The notes: a model not told the origin generated them from the sequence alone. 64,000 bases of DNA from Burkholderiaceae bacterium (GCA_913776825.1 CAJYPV010000002.1:114118-178117); one strand, 5' to 3'. Numbered from the stretch's first letter, positions 25,161-34,242 are shown. Numbers and translations are program-made.

Positions 25161-25781
25161 ATGGACCGACGTCAACTTCTCGCGCTCGCTGGCGCGCTGA
25201 CCGCATCCGTGGGCGCGCGCGCCGCTGCGTCGACGGCGGTGGCTGCGCCCGCTTCCCCAGGCTCAGTCGCGGAGGGCGCTGATGCCTTCGCGCGCTTGCG
25301 ACGCGGCGGCGTGGTGCTGGCGATGCGTCATGCCCGCGCGCCGGGCACCTTCGATCCACCGGGCTTCAAGCTCGGCGAGTGCGCGACGCAACGCAACCTC
25401 AGCGAGGAGGGTCGCCAGCAAGCGCGCGCACTCGGCCAGCGCTTGAAGGCGGCCGGTCTGGTCCCGACGCAGGTGCGCAGCAGTCCGTGGTGCCGTTGCA
25501 TGGATACGGCCACCCTCGCCTTCGGCCGCAGCGAGGCGTGGCCGGCGCTGGGCTCCCCCGAGGGCGTCGACGCGGCGACTTATGCGCGATCGCTGGAAAC
25601 GCTGCGACGCTCAGTCGCGCAGGCGGCACAGCGGCCGGGCGAATTCGAGGTCTGGGTCACCCACATGTTTGTCCTGAGCGCGCTGGTGGGCCTGGACACG
25701 GCCTCGGCGGAAGGGCTGTTGCTGGGTTGGGATGACGGCGGGAAGGTCGTCGTGGTGGGGCGGATCGAGGCATCGCGGTGA
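25161..25781 (+). CDS. Histidine phosphatase superfamily protein, Tat-exported
   Basis: The 206-residue protein starts with a twin-arginine leader (MDRRQLLALAGALTASVGA), so it is likely periplasmic. The phosphatase RHG-like signature is AMRHARAPGTFD, with the phosphorylated His in MRHA. The second part of the site is in RSSPWCRCMDTA, and the late His in VTHMFVLSAL completes the pattern of SixA/phosphoglycerate-mutase-like enzymes. Start chosen because it begins the signal peptide; an upstream in-frame ATG at 25062 adds 33 residues lacking such a signal. The substrate is unknown. It is a single gene. Confidence 0.85.
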   Translation: MDRRQLLALAGALTASVGARAAASTAVAAPASPGSVAEGADAFARLRRGGVVLAMRHARAPGTFDPPGFKLGECATQRNLSEEGRQQARALGQRLKAAGLVPTQVRSSPWCRCMDTATLAFGRSEAWPALGSPEGVDAATYARSLETLRRSVAQAAQRPGEFEVWVTHMFVLSALVGLDTASAEGLLLGWDDGGKVVVVGRIEASR

Positions 25782-25926
25782 GCGGTGCGGCCTGAGCGCG
25801 AGCGGGCCGTCGTCCAGGCGACTGGGCTTTTCAGGCCGGGGGAGCTGTCTCGGGCGCCGCTGTCGAATCGGAGGCGGCTCGCACGTCGTCAGGTCAGGGC
25901 GCTCTTCACTTCCCGATCAGGTTCCT

Positions 25927-26763
25927 TCAATCCCCATCCGTCGACCTCGTCAACCCCTCCCACCGCGCCATCCCCGCCAGCCGCGCTTCCAACTTCGCCC
26001 GCACCAGCGTCAGCGCATCGCTCCCGAGCAGCAACTGCTCTGGCGGCTCGGCCAGCTCCACCAGCGTCAGGATGGCCTGCGCCGCTTTGGCGGGGTCGCC
26101 CAACTGGCGGCCGCTCTTGTCGATGCGCGCCTGCCGGATCGGATCGAACAGCGCGTCATAGTCGGCGATGGCGCGCTCGCTGCGGACCATCGAGCGACCC
26201 GCCCAGTCCGTGCGGAAGGAACCCGGCGCCACCGCCGTCACCCACACGCCGAACGGCTTCATCTCCTGGGCCAGCGTCTCGGAGATGCCCTCCAGCGCGA
26301 ACTTGCTGCCACAGTAGTAGGCGATGCCCGGCATGGTGATGGTGCCGCCCATCGAGGTGATGTTGATGAGGTGCCCGCGCCGCCGCTGGCGCATGACAGG
26401 CACGAAGGCCTTCATCACCGCGACCGCACCGAACACGTTCACCTCGAACTGGCGCCGCATGGCGTCGAGCGGCGATTCCTCCAGGATGCCCTCGTGACCG
26501 TAACCGGCGTTGTTGATGACGACATCGACCGGACCGATCTGCGCCTCCACCTCCGCCGCCAGCGGCGCCACCTGATCCAGCGCGGTCACATCCAGCTGCC
26601 GCGCATGGGCCCGGCCGAGCCCTCGACGCTCGAAATCATCCGCAGCGCGCGCGTCGCGCACCGTGCCGATGACCGTGTGCCCGGCCGCCAAGGCCGCCTC
26701 CGCAATCGCCCGGCCGAAGCCGCTGCTGACGCCCGTGATGAAGAAAGTTTTTGCGTTGTCCAT
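25927..26763 (-). CDS. Short-chain dehydrogenase/reductase
   Basis: A 278-residue classical SDR. The cofactor motif is TGVSSGFGRAIAE (TGxxxGxG), then NNAGYG, and the catalytic Ser-Tyr-Lys is visible as the S of NITSMGG with YYCGSKFALEG. The T-V-R-D segment after strand 2 suggests NADP(H) preference. Substrate unknown. The ATG at 26763 is preferred over the frame to 26817, which would overlap the leader of the AraC gene. It is divergent from the AraC gene at 26873, a common SDR/AraC pairing in proteobacteria. Confidence 0.9.
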   Translation of the reverse strand: MDNAKTFFITGVSSGFGRAIAEAALAAGHTVIGTVRDARAADDFERRGLGRAHARQLDVTALDQVAPLAAEVEAQIGPVDVVINNAGYGHEGILEESPLDAMRRQFEVNVFGAVAVMKAFVPVMRQRRRGHLINITSMGGTITMPGIAYYCGSKFALEGISETLAQEMKPFGVWVTAVAPGSFRTDWAGRSMVRSERAIADYDALFDPIRQARIDKSGRQLGDPAKAAQAILTLVELAEPPEQLLLGSDALTLVRAKLEARLAGMARWEGLTRSTDGD

Positions 26764-26872
26764 GCGGCGAATCTTGGCCGGCGACGCACCGGCGGCCCAT
26801 TCCCATTGCTCTGCCATCCTTGTCTGTTTCTATGAGGGCTCGCCACCAGCCGCCCAACATCCGCCGGATTTG

Positions 26873-27823
26873 ATGCACGATCCACTGATGGACAGCACCG
26901 AGCGGACCGACCACATGATCGCGCTGATGAAGCGCCTGGCCCCGGACGAGGGCTACACCCTGACCGCGCTGCCGGACGTGCGCCTGCTGCGCTCGAACCG
27001 GCCGCTGCCGTCCACGCCGGTGTTGTATGAGCCCGGCATCGTGATCGTCTGCCAGGGCCGCAAGCGCGGCTATTGGGCCGATCAGGTCTATCTCTACGAC
27101 GCGCAGCACTATCTCGCGGTGTCGGTGCCGGTCCCGTTCACCATGGAGACGGACGCCAGCGTCGACCAGCCGCTGCTGGCGATCTACCTGACCATCGACT
27201 TCACCGTGCTGGCCAAGCTCACGCTCGAACTGGATGAACTGGTCCAACCCATCGACGCGAAGCCCGTCGGCATGGTCTCGACGCCCATCGACGAGGTGCT
27301 CTCCCAGACCGTCCTGCGCTTGCTCGAAGCGATGAGCTCACCGGTGGAATGCCGCCTGCTGGCGCCGCCCATCGTGCGCGAGATCTACTACCGCGTGCTG
27401 ACCGGGGAGCAAGGACCGTCGATGCGGGCTGCCCTCGCCAGCCGGGGGCCGTTCGGCCAGATCGCCAAGGCGGTGCGCCGGATCCACGCGCACTTCGGCG
27501 ATCGGCTGTCGGTGGAGCAACTGGCGGCAGAGGTCGGCATGAGCGTGCCCACCTTCCATGCGCATTTCCGCGCGGTCACCCATTCGTCGCCGATGCAGTA
27601 CCTGAAATCGGTGCGCCTGCATCAGGCCCGCTTGCTGATGCTGCGCCACCGCCAGACCGCCGCGGCGGCCTGCTTCGAGGTGGGCTACGAAAGCCCCTCG
27701 CAATTCAGCCGCGAGTTCAAACGGCTGTTCGGGCGCAGCCCCGGCCAGGAAGTGGCGCGGCTGAAAGCCAGCTTCGCCATGCCCCGCCCACCGGGCGAGC
27801 AGGTGTGGGTGGCGTCTCATTGA
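26873..27823 (+). CDS. AraC-family regulator (AraC_N type)
   Basis: A 316-residue regulator with an N-terminal AraC_N domain (about residues 25-185; TPVLYEPGIVIVCQGRKRGYW and HYLAVSVPVPFTMETDA are the characteristic stretches) and a C-terminal HTH pair (about 205-300; SVEQLAAEVGMSVPTFHAHFRAVTHSSPMQYLKSVRLHQAR, then VGYESPSQFSREFKRLFGRSPGQE). The start may be 26873 or the ATG at 26888. The frame extends far upstream into the SDR gene, but that part is a shadow. It probably controls the divergent SDR. Confidence 0.9.
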   Translation: MHDPLMDSTERTDHMIALMKRLAPDEGYTLTALPDVRLLRSNRPLPSTPVLYEPGIVIVCQGRKRGYWADQVYLYDAQHYLAVSVPVPFTMETDASVDQPLLAIYLTIDFTVLAKLTLELDELVQPIDAKPVGMVSTPIDEVLSQTVLRLLEAMSSPVECRLLAPPIVREIYYRVLTGEQGPSMRAALASRGPFGQIAKAVRRIHAHFGDRLSVEQLAAEVGMSVPTFHAHFRAVTHSSPMQYLKSVRLHQARLLMLRHRQTAAAACFEVGYESPSQFSREFKRLFGRSPGQEVARLKASFAMPRPPGEQVWVASH

Positions 27824-27936
27824 GCGAGAGCCCCGCGCCGCCGCCTTCGCCCCCGCATGGCCCGCGTCGCCGAGCAGGACGTGCCACCGGTCACGCCGAT
27901 TCCCCCTCCGGCCAAAAAATCCAGTTCACGCCAATA

Positions 27937-27952
27937 CTGTATTTGTGTACAG
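27937..27952 (+). promoter_or_regulatory. LexA (SOS) box, CTG-N10-CAG
   Basis: CTGTATTTGTGTACAG is a perfect CTG-N10-CAG element with an alternating AT-rich core, the LexA operator form of gamma- and betaproteobacteria. It overlaps a plausible -10 (TACAGT, 27948-27953), with TTCACG 17 bases upstream as -35. It lies about 40 bases before the ATG of the first gene in the helicase cassette. This is one of the few AT-rich spots in the region. Confidence 0.85.
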
Positions 27953-27992
27953 TACTCCCTCAGCACCAACGACTGTTGCCGAGGAGCCCCTC

Positions 27993-28262
27993 ATGTTGCT
28001 TGACCTGAACGACGCGGAATCCATCGTGAGCTGGTGGGCGGTTTATCCGGAGCGCCACGGCGCACTGCTGGCGGATTGGGCGCGGCGGCGTCCGGAGCAT
28101 CGGGCCGCCATCGCGCAGGCGCGGCGCATCATCCACACCCAGCCGGACCATCAGGCGGATCGGCATCGCTTCCGCCTCAACCAGGCCGCCCGGTCGTCGA
28201 TGGCATCGGAGCCGCCACCGCCCTCGCATGACGAGCTGGCCGCCGGTGAGCTGGAGCATTGA
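27993..28262 (+). CDS. Small SOS-cassette protein of unknown function (89 aa)
   Basis: I do not recognise a characterised family. The ATG at 27993 is preceded by GAGGAG at ideal spacing and is the first start after the LexA box. The first 50 residues look like a compact helical domain (NDAESIVSWWAVYPERHGALLADWARRRPEHRAAIAQARR); the rest is polar and Pro-rich. There is no signal peptide. Its stop lies 2 bases before the next ATG, so the two small genes should be co-translated, and the helicase gene follows. The position suggests a damage-inducible accessory to the nuclease-helicase. Confidence 0.75.
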   Translation: MLLDLNDAESIVSWWAVYPERHGALLADWARRRPEHRAAIAQARRIIHTQPDHQADRHRFRLNQAARSSMASEPPPPSHDELAAGELEH

Positions 28263-28264
28263 GC

Positions 28265-28663
28265 ATGTCCGCGGATGACGCGCCGCCGTCCGACGACGCA
28301 CAGCCCGCAGGGGGCGACGATCCGCATGATGATCGCGCAGCCCTCGCGACGCTGCCCGGCAGCGGCATCGCCGCCCGGCTCAGCCAGTCGCGGGCGGCGC
28401 TCGGCTTCGAATTCACGCTGCGCTATGAGATCGATGAGCATGACGCCTGGGTCGACGCGGTGATGGACCGGCTGGAAGCCTCCGGCTGCACCGAGACCCT
28501 GGTCGGCGCGAGCGTGACCGGCTGCCTGGAGCTGCAGTTCATCCGCCACGCCACCTCGGCGGAAGAAGCGCTGGCCAGCGCCAGCCAGGCGGTGCGGCGG
28601 GCCTTCCCGTCGGCCAAACTCGTGACCATCGTGCCTGCGCCCGACACGCCCACGGCGGACTGA
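28265..28663 (+). CDS. Small SOS-cassette protein with ferredoxin-like domain (132 aa)
   Basis: The protein has an acidic, disordered first 35 residues and then a domain with the pattern beta-alpha-beta-beta-alpha-beta: FEFTLRYEI, DAWVDAVMDRLEASG, ETLVGASVTGCLELQFIRHA, SAEEALASASQAVRRAFPSAKLVTIVP. The same kind of domain occurs, fused to a helix-turn-helix, in small bacterial DNA-binding or antitoxin-like proteins; the HTH is absent here. GGAG lies 9 bases before the ATG. A TTG six bases upstream is also in frame. Function unknown; operon with the 89-residue gene and probably the helicase. Confidence 0.72.
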   Translation: MSADDAPPSDDAQPAGGDDPHDDRAALATLPGSGIAARLSQSRAALGFEFTLRYEIDEHDAWVDAVMDRLEASGCTETLVGASVTGCLELQFIRHATSAEEALASASQAVRRAFPSAKLVTIVPAPDTPTAD

Positions 28664-28805
28664 TCGGCCCCCATTCACAACGCCCGTTGACCCGCCAGCC
28701 CAGGGCGCACAGCGTCGCCTCGCTGCTCGTCTCAACCGCCTCTTCCGCCTCGCCCGCGCAGCACCGCCCCGCGCCACGCACGCTCCGCGCCGCCCTTCCC
28801 TGCTC

Positions 28806-31271
28806 ATGTACACGGTCTCCGTCCGCGAACTCTGCGCGTTCACCGCCAAGCAAGGCGATCTCGACCTGCGCTTCACGCCCGCGCCCACCGCGCAGGAGGG
28901 CATCGCCGGTCATGCGCTGGTGGCGGAACGCCGCGGTGAGGCCTACCGCAAGGAGGTGTCGCTCACCGGCGTGCACGGCGCGCTGACGGTGCGCGGCCGC
29001 GCCGATGGCGTCGACGATCAGCGGCGGCGCGTCGAGGAGATCAAGACCTACCGCGGCAGCCTGGATCGCCAGCGCCCCACCCATCGGCATCTGCATTGGG
29101 CCCAGGCCAGGATCTATGGCTGGCTGCTCTGCGAAGCCGAAGGCTGGGACGCCATCGATGTCGTGCTGGTCTATCTGGAGCTGGGTCGACAGGAAGAAAC
29201 CGAGCTGGTCCAGCACTGCACCGCCGCCGAGCTGCGCGCGCATTTCCAGGATCAATGCGATCGCTTCCTGGTGTGGGCGCAGTCACAGGTCGGACATCGC
29301 CGCGCGCGGGATCTGGCGCTGATGGCGCTGCCCTTCCCCTATCCCGATTTCCGCACCGGTCAGCGCACGCTGGCAGAGGCCGTCTACCGCGCCGCGGCCC
29401 GTGGGCGATGCCTGCTCGCTCAGGCGCCGACCGGCATCGGCAAAACCCTCGCAACGCTGTTCCCGCTGCTCAAGGCGGCGCCGGGACAGCAGCTGGACAA
29501 GGTGTTCTTCCTCGCCGCCAAGACCTCGGGACGACAGACCGCACTCGATGCGCTGCAGCGCTTGCAGGCCGGCGCGACACCCGCGGCGGCATCTGATGAA
29601 TCGGGCCCGTCGTCGTCATCGGCATCGGCATCGGCATCGGCATCGTTATCGTCATCGCCATCGACGGCGTCCATCGGCCGTTCTGCGCCGAGCGCTCCAC
29701 CGAGCACCGCGCCGGCTCTGCGCGTGCTGGAAATCGTCGCGCGCGACAAATGCTGCGAGCATCCGGACAAGGCCTGCCACGGCGAGTCCTGCCCGCTGGC
29801 GCAGGGCTTCTTCGACCGGCTGCCCGCCGCCCGATGGGCCGCACTGGGAGCGGACGCCGAGGCCGGCGCGCACTGGACGCGCGACGCGGTGCGCGAGACG
29901 GCGCTGGCGCATCGGATCTGTCCGTACTACCTCAGCCAGGAGCTGGCGCGCTGGGCCGATGTGATCGTCGGCGACTACCACTACTACTTCGACCACGGCG
30001 GCCTGCTGCACATGCTGACGCAGGAGAACCAGTGGCGGGTCGCGGTGCTGGTGGACGAGGCCCACAACCTGGTCGAGCGCGGCCGCAAGATGTACAGCGC
30101 CACGCTGTCGCCGGAGCTGCTGCAGCAGGCGCGGCATTCCGCCAGCGCCACGGCGTCGCCGCTGCTGCGCAAGGCGCTGGACAAGGTCAGCCGCCAATGG
30201 CGTGCGCTGGACAAGGCCCAGATCGAGGACTACGCCGCCTATGACCGCGTGCCGGATGCGCTGCTCACCGCCGTGCAGCAGTGCAATGGGGTGATCGCCG
30301 AGCAGCTGGCGCAGCAGCCCGATCAGGTCGATGCCGAGCTGCTCGGCTTCCACTTCGAAGCCCTGCAACTGGTGCGCGCGGCCGAGTCCTTCGGCTCGCA
30401 TTCGATGGTGGATCTGCAAAAGCCGACGGGCGCCTTCGCCAAGCCGGGCCGGTCCACGCTCTGCATCCGCAACATCGTGCCCGCGACCTTTCTGCGACCG
30501 CGACTGCAGGCGGCCCACACCTGCACCCTGTTCTCCGCGACCTTGCAGCCGCACGGCTTCCATGCGGACCTGCTGGGACTGCCGGACAACCACCTCAGCC
30601 TGGATGTCGATTCCCCATTCGATGCGGCGCAGCTGGAAGTGAAGATCGCCAGCCACATCTCGACGCGGTATCCGCATCGTCAGGCGTCGCTGGCGCCGAT
30701 CGTGGACCTGATCGCCGAGCAGTTCAACGCCGCGCCGGGCAACTACCTGGCCTTCTTCAGCAGCCACGACTATCTGCAGCAGGTCGCCGATCGACTGGCC
30801 GAGCGCCATCCGACGTTGCCGCAATGGCGGCAATCACGCCGCATGAGCGAAACGGCGCAGCGAGAGTTCCTCGACAGCTTCACCGAGGACAGCCGCGGTG
30901 TGGGCTTCGCGGTGCTGGGCGGCGCGTTCGGCGAAGGCGTGGACCTGCCGGGCCGCCGATTGATCGGCGCCTTCCTGTCGACGCTGGGGCTGCCGCAGGT
31001 GAATCCGGTCAATGAGCAGATCCGGCTGCGGATGGAGCAGTGCTTCGGCAACGGCCAGGGCTACGACTACACCTATCTCTATCCCGGTCTGCAGAAGGTG
31101 GTGCAGGCGGCGGGCCGCGTGATCCGCACGACGCAGGACCGCGGCGTGATCCATCTGATCGATGACCGCTTCGCCCGCGCCCAGGTGCGGCGCCTGCTGC
31201 CGAGCTGGTGGGGCCCGAGCGTGTCGGTGATCAGGCGCCCTTGTCCGCCGCCGCCGTCTTCAGACGCTTGA
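28806..31271 (+). CDS. PD-(D/E)XK nuclease fused to XPD/DinG-type Fe-S helicase
   Basis: The 821-residue protein has two parts. Residues about 30-125 resemble a RecB/Cas4-type nuclease: D67 or D70, then E78-I79-K80 and the downstream Q100...Y104 pair. Residues 180-821 are a superfamily 2 helicase of the XPD/DinG group: Walker A APTGIGKT (207-214), DEAH (417-420), a cysteine set for a 4Fe-4S cluster (C316/C317, C324, C329, C372), and the final motifs FGEGVDLPG and QAAGRVIRT. A Ser/Ala-rich insert (264-305), encoded by a hexanucleotide repeat, sits just before the cluster. It is 143 bases after the 132-residue gene and downstream of a LexA box, implying a DNA-repair role. Its last 41 bases overlap the response-regulator gene on the other strand. 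Confidence 0.85.
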   Translation: MYTVSVRELCAFTAKQGDLDLRFTPAPTAQEGIAGHALVAERRGEAYRKEVSLTGVHGALTVRGRADGVDDQRRRVEEIKTYRGSLDRQRPTHRHLHWAQARIYGWLLCEAEGWDAIDVVLVYLELGRQEETELVQHCTAAELRAHFQDQCDRFLVWAQSQVGHRRARDLALMALPFPYPDFRTGQRTLAEAVYRAAARGRCLLAQAPTGIGKTLATLFPLLKAAPGQQLDKVFFLAAKTSGRQTALDALQRLQAGATPAAASDESGPSSSSASASASASLSSSPSTASIGRSAPSAPPSTAPALRVLEIVARDKCCEHPDKACHGESCPLAQGFFDRLPAARWAALGADAEAGAHWTRDAVRETALAHRICPYYLSQELARWADVIVGDYHYYFDHGGLLHMLTQENQWRVAVLVDEAHNLVERGRKMYSATLSPELLQQARHSASATASPLLRKALDKVSRQWRALDKAQIEDYAAYDRVPDALLTAVQQCNGVIAEQLAQQPDQVDAELLGFHFEALQLVRAAESFGSHSMVDLQKPTGAFAKPGRSTLCIRNIVPATFLRPRLQAAHTCTLFSATLQPHGFHADLLGLPDNHLSLDVDSPFDAAQLEVKIASHISTRYPHRQASLAPIVDLIAEQFNAAPGNYLAFFSSHDYLQQVADRLAERHPTLPQWRQSRRMSETAQREFLDSFTEDSRGVGFAVLGGAFGEGVDLPGRRLIGAFLSTLGLPQVNPVNEQIRLRMEQCFGNGQGYDYTYLYPGLQKVVQAAGRVIRTTQDRGVIHLIDDRFARAQVRRLLPSWWGPSVSVIRRPCPPPPSSDA
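29611..29663. repeat. GGCATC hexanucleotide repeat inside the helicase gene
   Basis: Units of TCGTCA/TCGGCA/TCGTTA/TCGCCA in tandem encode the Ser/Ala run in the helicase between motif Ia and the Fe-S domain. Unit length keeps the reading frame. Neighbouring codons are not repetitive. Confidence 0.85.
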
Positions 31272-31620
31272 GCGCCTGCAGATCGTCCAGCAGCTTCTGC
31301 TGGTCATGGGCCTTGTCGTAGAAACCGTCCGCGCCGTGGCGCTCGCACAGCGACTGGTAGAAGTCCGGATCACGGCTGCTGAGCACGAACAGCTTGCCCG
31401 CAAAACCCGCGCGCCGCGACCGGCTGAGCACATGCATGCCGGAGCCCGTCTGCAGATTCAGATCGACCAGCACCACATCCGGCGACAGCGATTGAATGCC
31501 GTCCACCGCGTCATCCTCGGTCGACGCCTGGCCGACCACCGTCACATACGGCACGCCTTCGAATAGGCGCAGGAACTGCTGGCGGACGAATTCGGAATCC
31601 TCGACAAGAAATACGCGCAT
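31231..31620 (-). CDS. Single-domain response regulator (CheY-like)
   Basis: The 129-residue receiver domain has no output domain. Acidic pocket residues are in VFLVEDSEF, the phospho-acceptor Asp is in VVLVDLNLQTGSGM, the switch Ser/Thr in FVLSSRD and the conserved Lys in FYDKAHD. The ATG at 31620 starts at the first beta strand; Met codons at 31632 and 31662 add short extensions. It must signal through protein contacts, as CheY- or Rcp-type proteins do; partner unknown. The 3' end overlaps the end of the helicase gene by 41 bases in convergent orientation. Confidence 0.88.
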   Translation of the reverse strand: MRVFLVEDSEFVRQQFLRLFEGVPYVTVVGQASTEDDAVDGIQSLSPDVVLVDLNLQTGSGMHVLSRSRRAGFAGKLFVLSSRDPDFYQSLCERHGADGFYDKAHDQQKLLDDLQALKRLKTAAADKGA

Positions 31621-31760
31621 GCCTGACCTCATGTGAGCACCGACCTCGTCGCCAGTGCTCACGCATTGTGGCGCGCGAATCCTGTCCCTTCAGGCGTGCG
31701 GGACGTTGATCTGGCAACGGACGGTATCGCCCTCGCACCGCGCTGCGTGAGCGTCCGGCG

Positions 31761-31928
31761 TCACGCCAGGGCGGCGACCACCGTACAGAGTCCGCCAATG
31801 CCGGCGCTGGACGCGATGAAGGCGACATCGCGTCGCTCCTGACCGCTGCGCCAGGCCATCCAGGCGACCACGGCCAGCGTCGCCGACAAGGCGATCCCGA
31901 CCAGGATGGGGGCGCTGAGTTCGTTCAC
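31761..31928 (-). CDS. Small two-helix membrane protein (55 aa)
   Basis: A GTG start at 31928 preceded by GGAG six bases upstream opens a 55-residue frame with two hydrophobic helices (ILVGIALSATLAVVAWMAW and AFIASSAGIGGLCTVVAALA) joined by a charged loop RSGQERRD. The hairpin layout with positive loop residues is typical of small inner-membrane proteins. It lies alone between the response regulator and paaZ, on the same strand as both. No homologue is recognised; the call rests on composition and the ribosome site only. Confidence 0.5.
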   Translation of the reverse strand: MNELSAPILVGIALSATLAVVAWMAWRSGQERRDVAFIASSAGIGGLCTVVAALA

Positions 31929-32035
31929 GGGGGCTCCGATGCAGAAGATGGAAAGCCCGCAGTCTGGCGAACCCGCGCGCCACGCTCAAGCGAGTGCAGC
32001 GACGCGGGCGGTTCGCATTTGCCGAAGCGCCGCCG

Positions 32036-34093
32036 TTACTGCGGTGCCGCCTTCTTCGCCACCAGCGTGAGGATGTCGTAGCTCGCCACCATCTCGCCGC
32101 GCTGGTTGGTGACCTGCACATCCCAGGCGACGACGCCTTGCGGCGGCTGGTCCGGCCGATGGCCGCGGTCGATGCGGCGCTTGCAGGTCAGGCGCGCTTG
32201 AATCGTGTCGCCGATGGCCACCGGATTCACGAACCGCAGCGTGTCCAGGCCGTAGTTGGCCAGCACCGGTCCGGGCGCCGGCGAGACGAACAAGCCGGCC
32301 GCCGCCGACAGCACGAAATAGCCATGCGCAATGCGCTGACCAAACTGCGTGTCCTTGGCCGCCACCTCGTCGAAGTGCATGTAGAAGAAGTCGCCGCTGA
32401 TGCCGCCGAAGTTGACGATGTCCGCCTCCGACACGGTGCGGCGATGGGTCAGCAGCGAATCACCGATCTGGATGTCCTCGAAGTGCTTGCGGAACGGATG
32501 GATCGGATCTTCCTGCACCCGACCGCCGCGCACATATTCGCCGGTGATGGCGGTCATCATCGTCGGCGAGGCCTGCACCGCGCAGCGCTGCAGGTAATGC
32601 TTCACCGCCCGGATGCCGCCCAGTTCCTCGCCACCGCCGGCGCGTCCCGGGCCGCCGTGCTTGAGCATCGGCAGCGGCGATCCATGGCCGGTCGACTCGG
32701 CCGCCGCATCGCGGTCGAGCACCAGCAGGCGACCATGGAAGGCCGCCGCGTGATAGACCGCCTGCGCCGCCAGCGACGGCGTCTTGGTGATGACCGAGCC
32801 CACCAGACTGCCGCGGCCCTTGGCGGCCAGCGCCAGCGCCTCGTCGAAGTCGCCATAGGTCATCAGCGTGGACACCGGTCCGAAGGCCTCGACCTGATGC
32901 ACCGCCTCGTTGTGCATCGGATCGCGGCACAGCAGCAGCGTCGGCGGGAAGAAGGCGCCATCACCCACGCCCTCGCCGATCGGCGCGAAGCCATCGCGCT
33001 CGCCGAAGATCACTTCATTGCCGCGCGCCAGTGCCGCCAGACGCTCCGCCACATCGGCCTGTTGAGCGCGCGAGGCCAAGGCGCCCATGCGCACGCCTTC
33101 GATTGCCGGGTCGCCGATCTTGATCTTCGCCAGCCGCTCGCGCAGCGCGGACGCCACGGCATCCGCCTGAGCCTGCGGCACGATGGCGCGACGGATGGCG
33201 GTGCACTTCTGGCCCGCCTTGGCGCTCATCTCGCGCAGCACTTCCTTGACGAACAGGTCGAACTCCGGATCACCCGGCTGCACATCCGGCGCGAGGATGG
33301 AACAGTTCAGGCTGTCCGCTTCCGCATTGAAGGGCACCGATCGGCGGATCAGGTTGGGATTCACCCGCAGCTGCGCCGCCGTGTCGGCCGAGCCGGTGAA
33401 GGTCACCACATCGGTCTCTTCCAGCCGGTCCAGCAGATCGCCGGAACCGCCGATCACCAGCTGCAACGCGCCCGCCGGCAGCAGGCCGGTGGCCTCGATC
33501 AGTCGCACGCAGGCCTCGGCCACATAGCTGGTCGCGGTGGCCGGCTTGACGATGCAGGGCATGCCCGCGAGGAAGCTGGGCGCGAACTTCTCCAGCATGC
33601 CCCACATCGGGAAATTGAAGGCGTTGATATGCACTGCCACGCCGCGCTTGGGCACCAGCACATGGGTGCCCATGAACTGGCCGGCCTTGCCCAACGGACT
33701 GGCCGGACCTTCATGCACGATGTTGCTGGACGGCAGCTCCCGCCGACCCATCGAGGCATAGGCGAACAAGGTGCCGATGCCGCCTTCGATGTCGATCCAG
33801 GAATCCGGCCGCGTCGCGCCGGTATGGGCGGAGATCGCGTAGAGGCTTTCCTTCTCCGCCATCAGCGCCGTGGCCAGCGCCTTCAGCACGGCGGCGCGCT
33901 GTTGATAGTCCATCGCCAGCAGTGCCGGCAAGGCCTGGCGGCGGGCGAAGTGCAGGCTCTCGCCGAAGTCGATCTCGTCGGCATGGGTCTGCGCGACCGG
34001 GCGGCCATTGACGGCGCTGTGCAGCGCGCGGGCGGGCGTGGCGCCGATCCAGCGGCCGGCGATCAGACTTTGGAGAAGCGGTATCGAACTCAT
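32036..34093 (-). CDS. paaZ: Bifunctional oxepin-CoA hydrolase / 3-oxo-5,6-dehydrosuberyl-CoA semialdehyde dehydrogenase
   Basis: This 685-residue fusion opens the ring in aerobic phenylacetate degradation. Residues about 1-520 are an aldehyde dehydrogenase: [25 protein letters not shown] and the catalytic Cys in [11 protein letters not shown]. Residues about 540-680 are a MaoC-type (R)-specific enoyl-CoA hydratase with the hot-dog dyad in [10 protein letters not shown] and AHGYFVLS. The length and order match E. coli PaaZ. It is the last gene of the paa run in the window, downstream of the solute-binding protein gene by about 150 bases. Cytoplasmic. Confidence 0.95.
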   Translation of the reverse strand: MSSIPLLQSLIAGRWIGATPARALHSAVNGRPVAQTHADEIDFGESLHFARRQALPALLAMDYQQRAAVLKALATALMAEKESLYAISAHTGATRPDSWIDIEGGIGTLFAYASMGRRELPSSNIVHEGPASPLGKAGQFMGTHVLVPKRGVAVHINAFNFPMWGMLEKFAPSFLAGMPCIVKPATATSYVAEACVRLIEATGLLPAGALQLVIGGSGDLLDRLEETDVVTFTGSADTAAQLRVNPNLIRRSVPFNAEADSLNCSILAPDVQPGDPEFDLFVKEVLREMSAKAGQKCTAIRRAIVPQAQADAVASALRERLAKIKIGDPAIEGVRMGALASRAQQADVAERLAALARGNEVIFGERDGFAPIGEGVGDGAFFPPTLLLCRDPMHNEAVHQVEAFGPVSTLMTYGDFDEALALAAKGRGSLVGSVITKTPSLAAQAVYHAAAFHGRLLVLDRDAAAESTGHGSPLPMLKHGGPGRAGGGEELGGIRAVKHYLQRCAVQASPTMMTAITGEYVRGGRVQEDPIHPFRKHFEDIQIGDSLLTHRRTVSEADIVNFGGISGDFFYMHFDEVAAKDTQFGQRIAHGYFVLSAAAGLFVSPAPGPVLANYGLDTLRFVNPVAIGDTIQARLTCKRRIDRGHRPDQPPQGVVAWDVQVTNQRGEMVASYDILTLVAKKAAPQ

Positions 34094-34242
34094 GGCGATC
34101 CTTCAGAACATCGATCGCCCCGACTCATGGCCGGGGCGGCATCTCGGCCATCGCTCGCGCCGCCCGGGGTACGGGCGGCCGCTGCGATGGCGATGGGGAC
34201 GGGACGACGGCACCGCGTCTCGCGGCGCCTCGTCGGGGTCTC

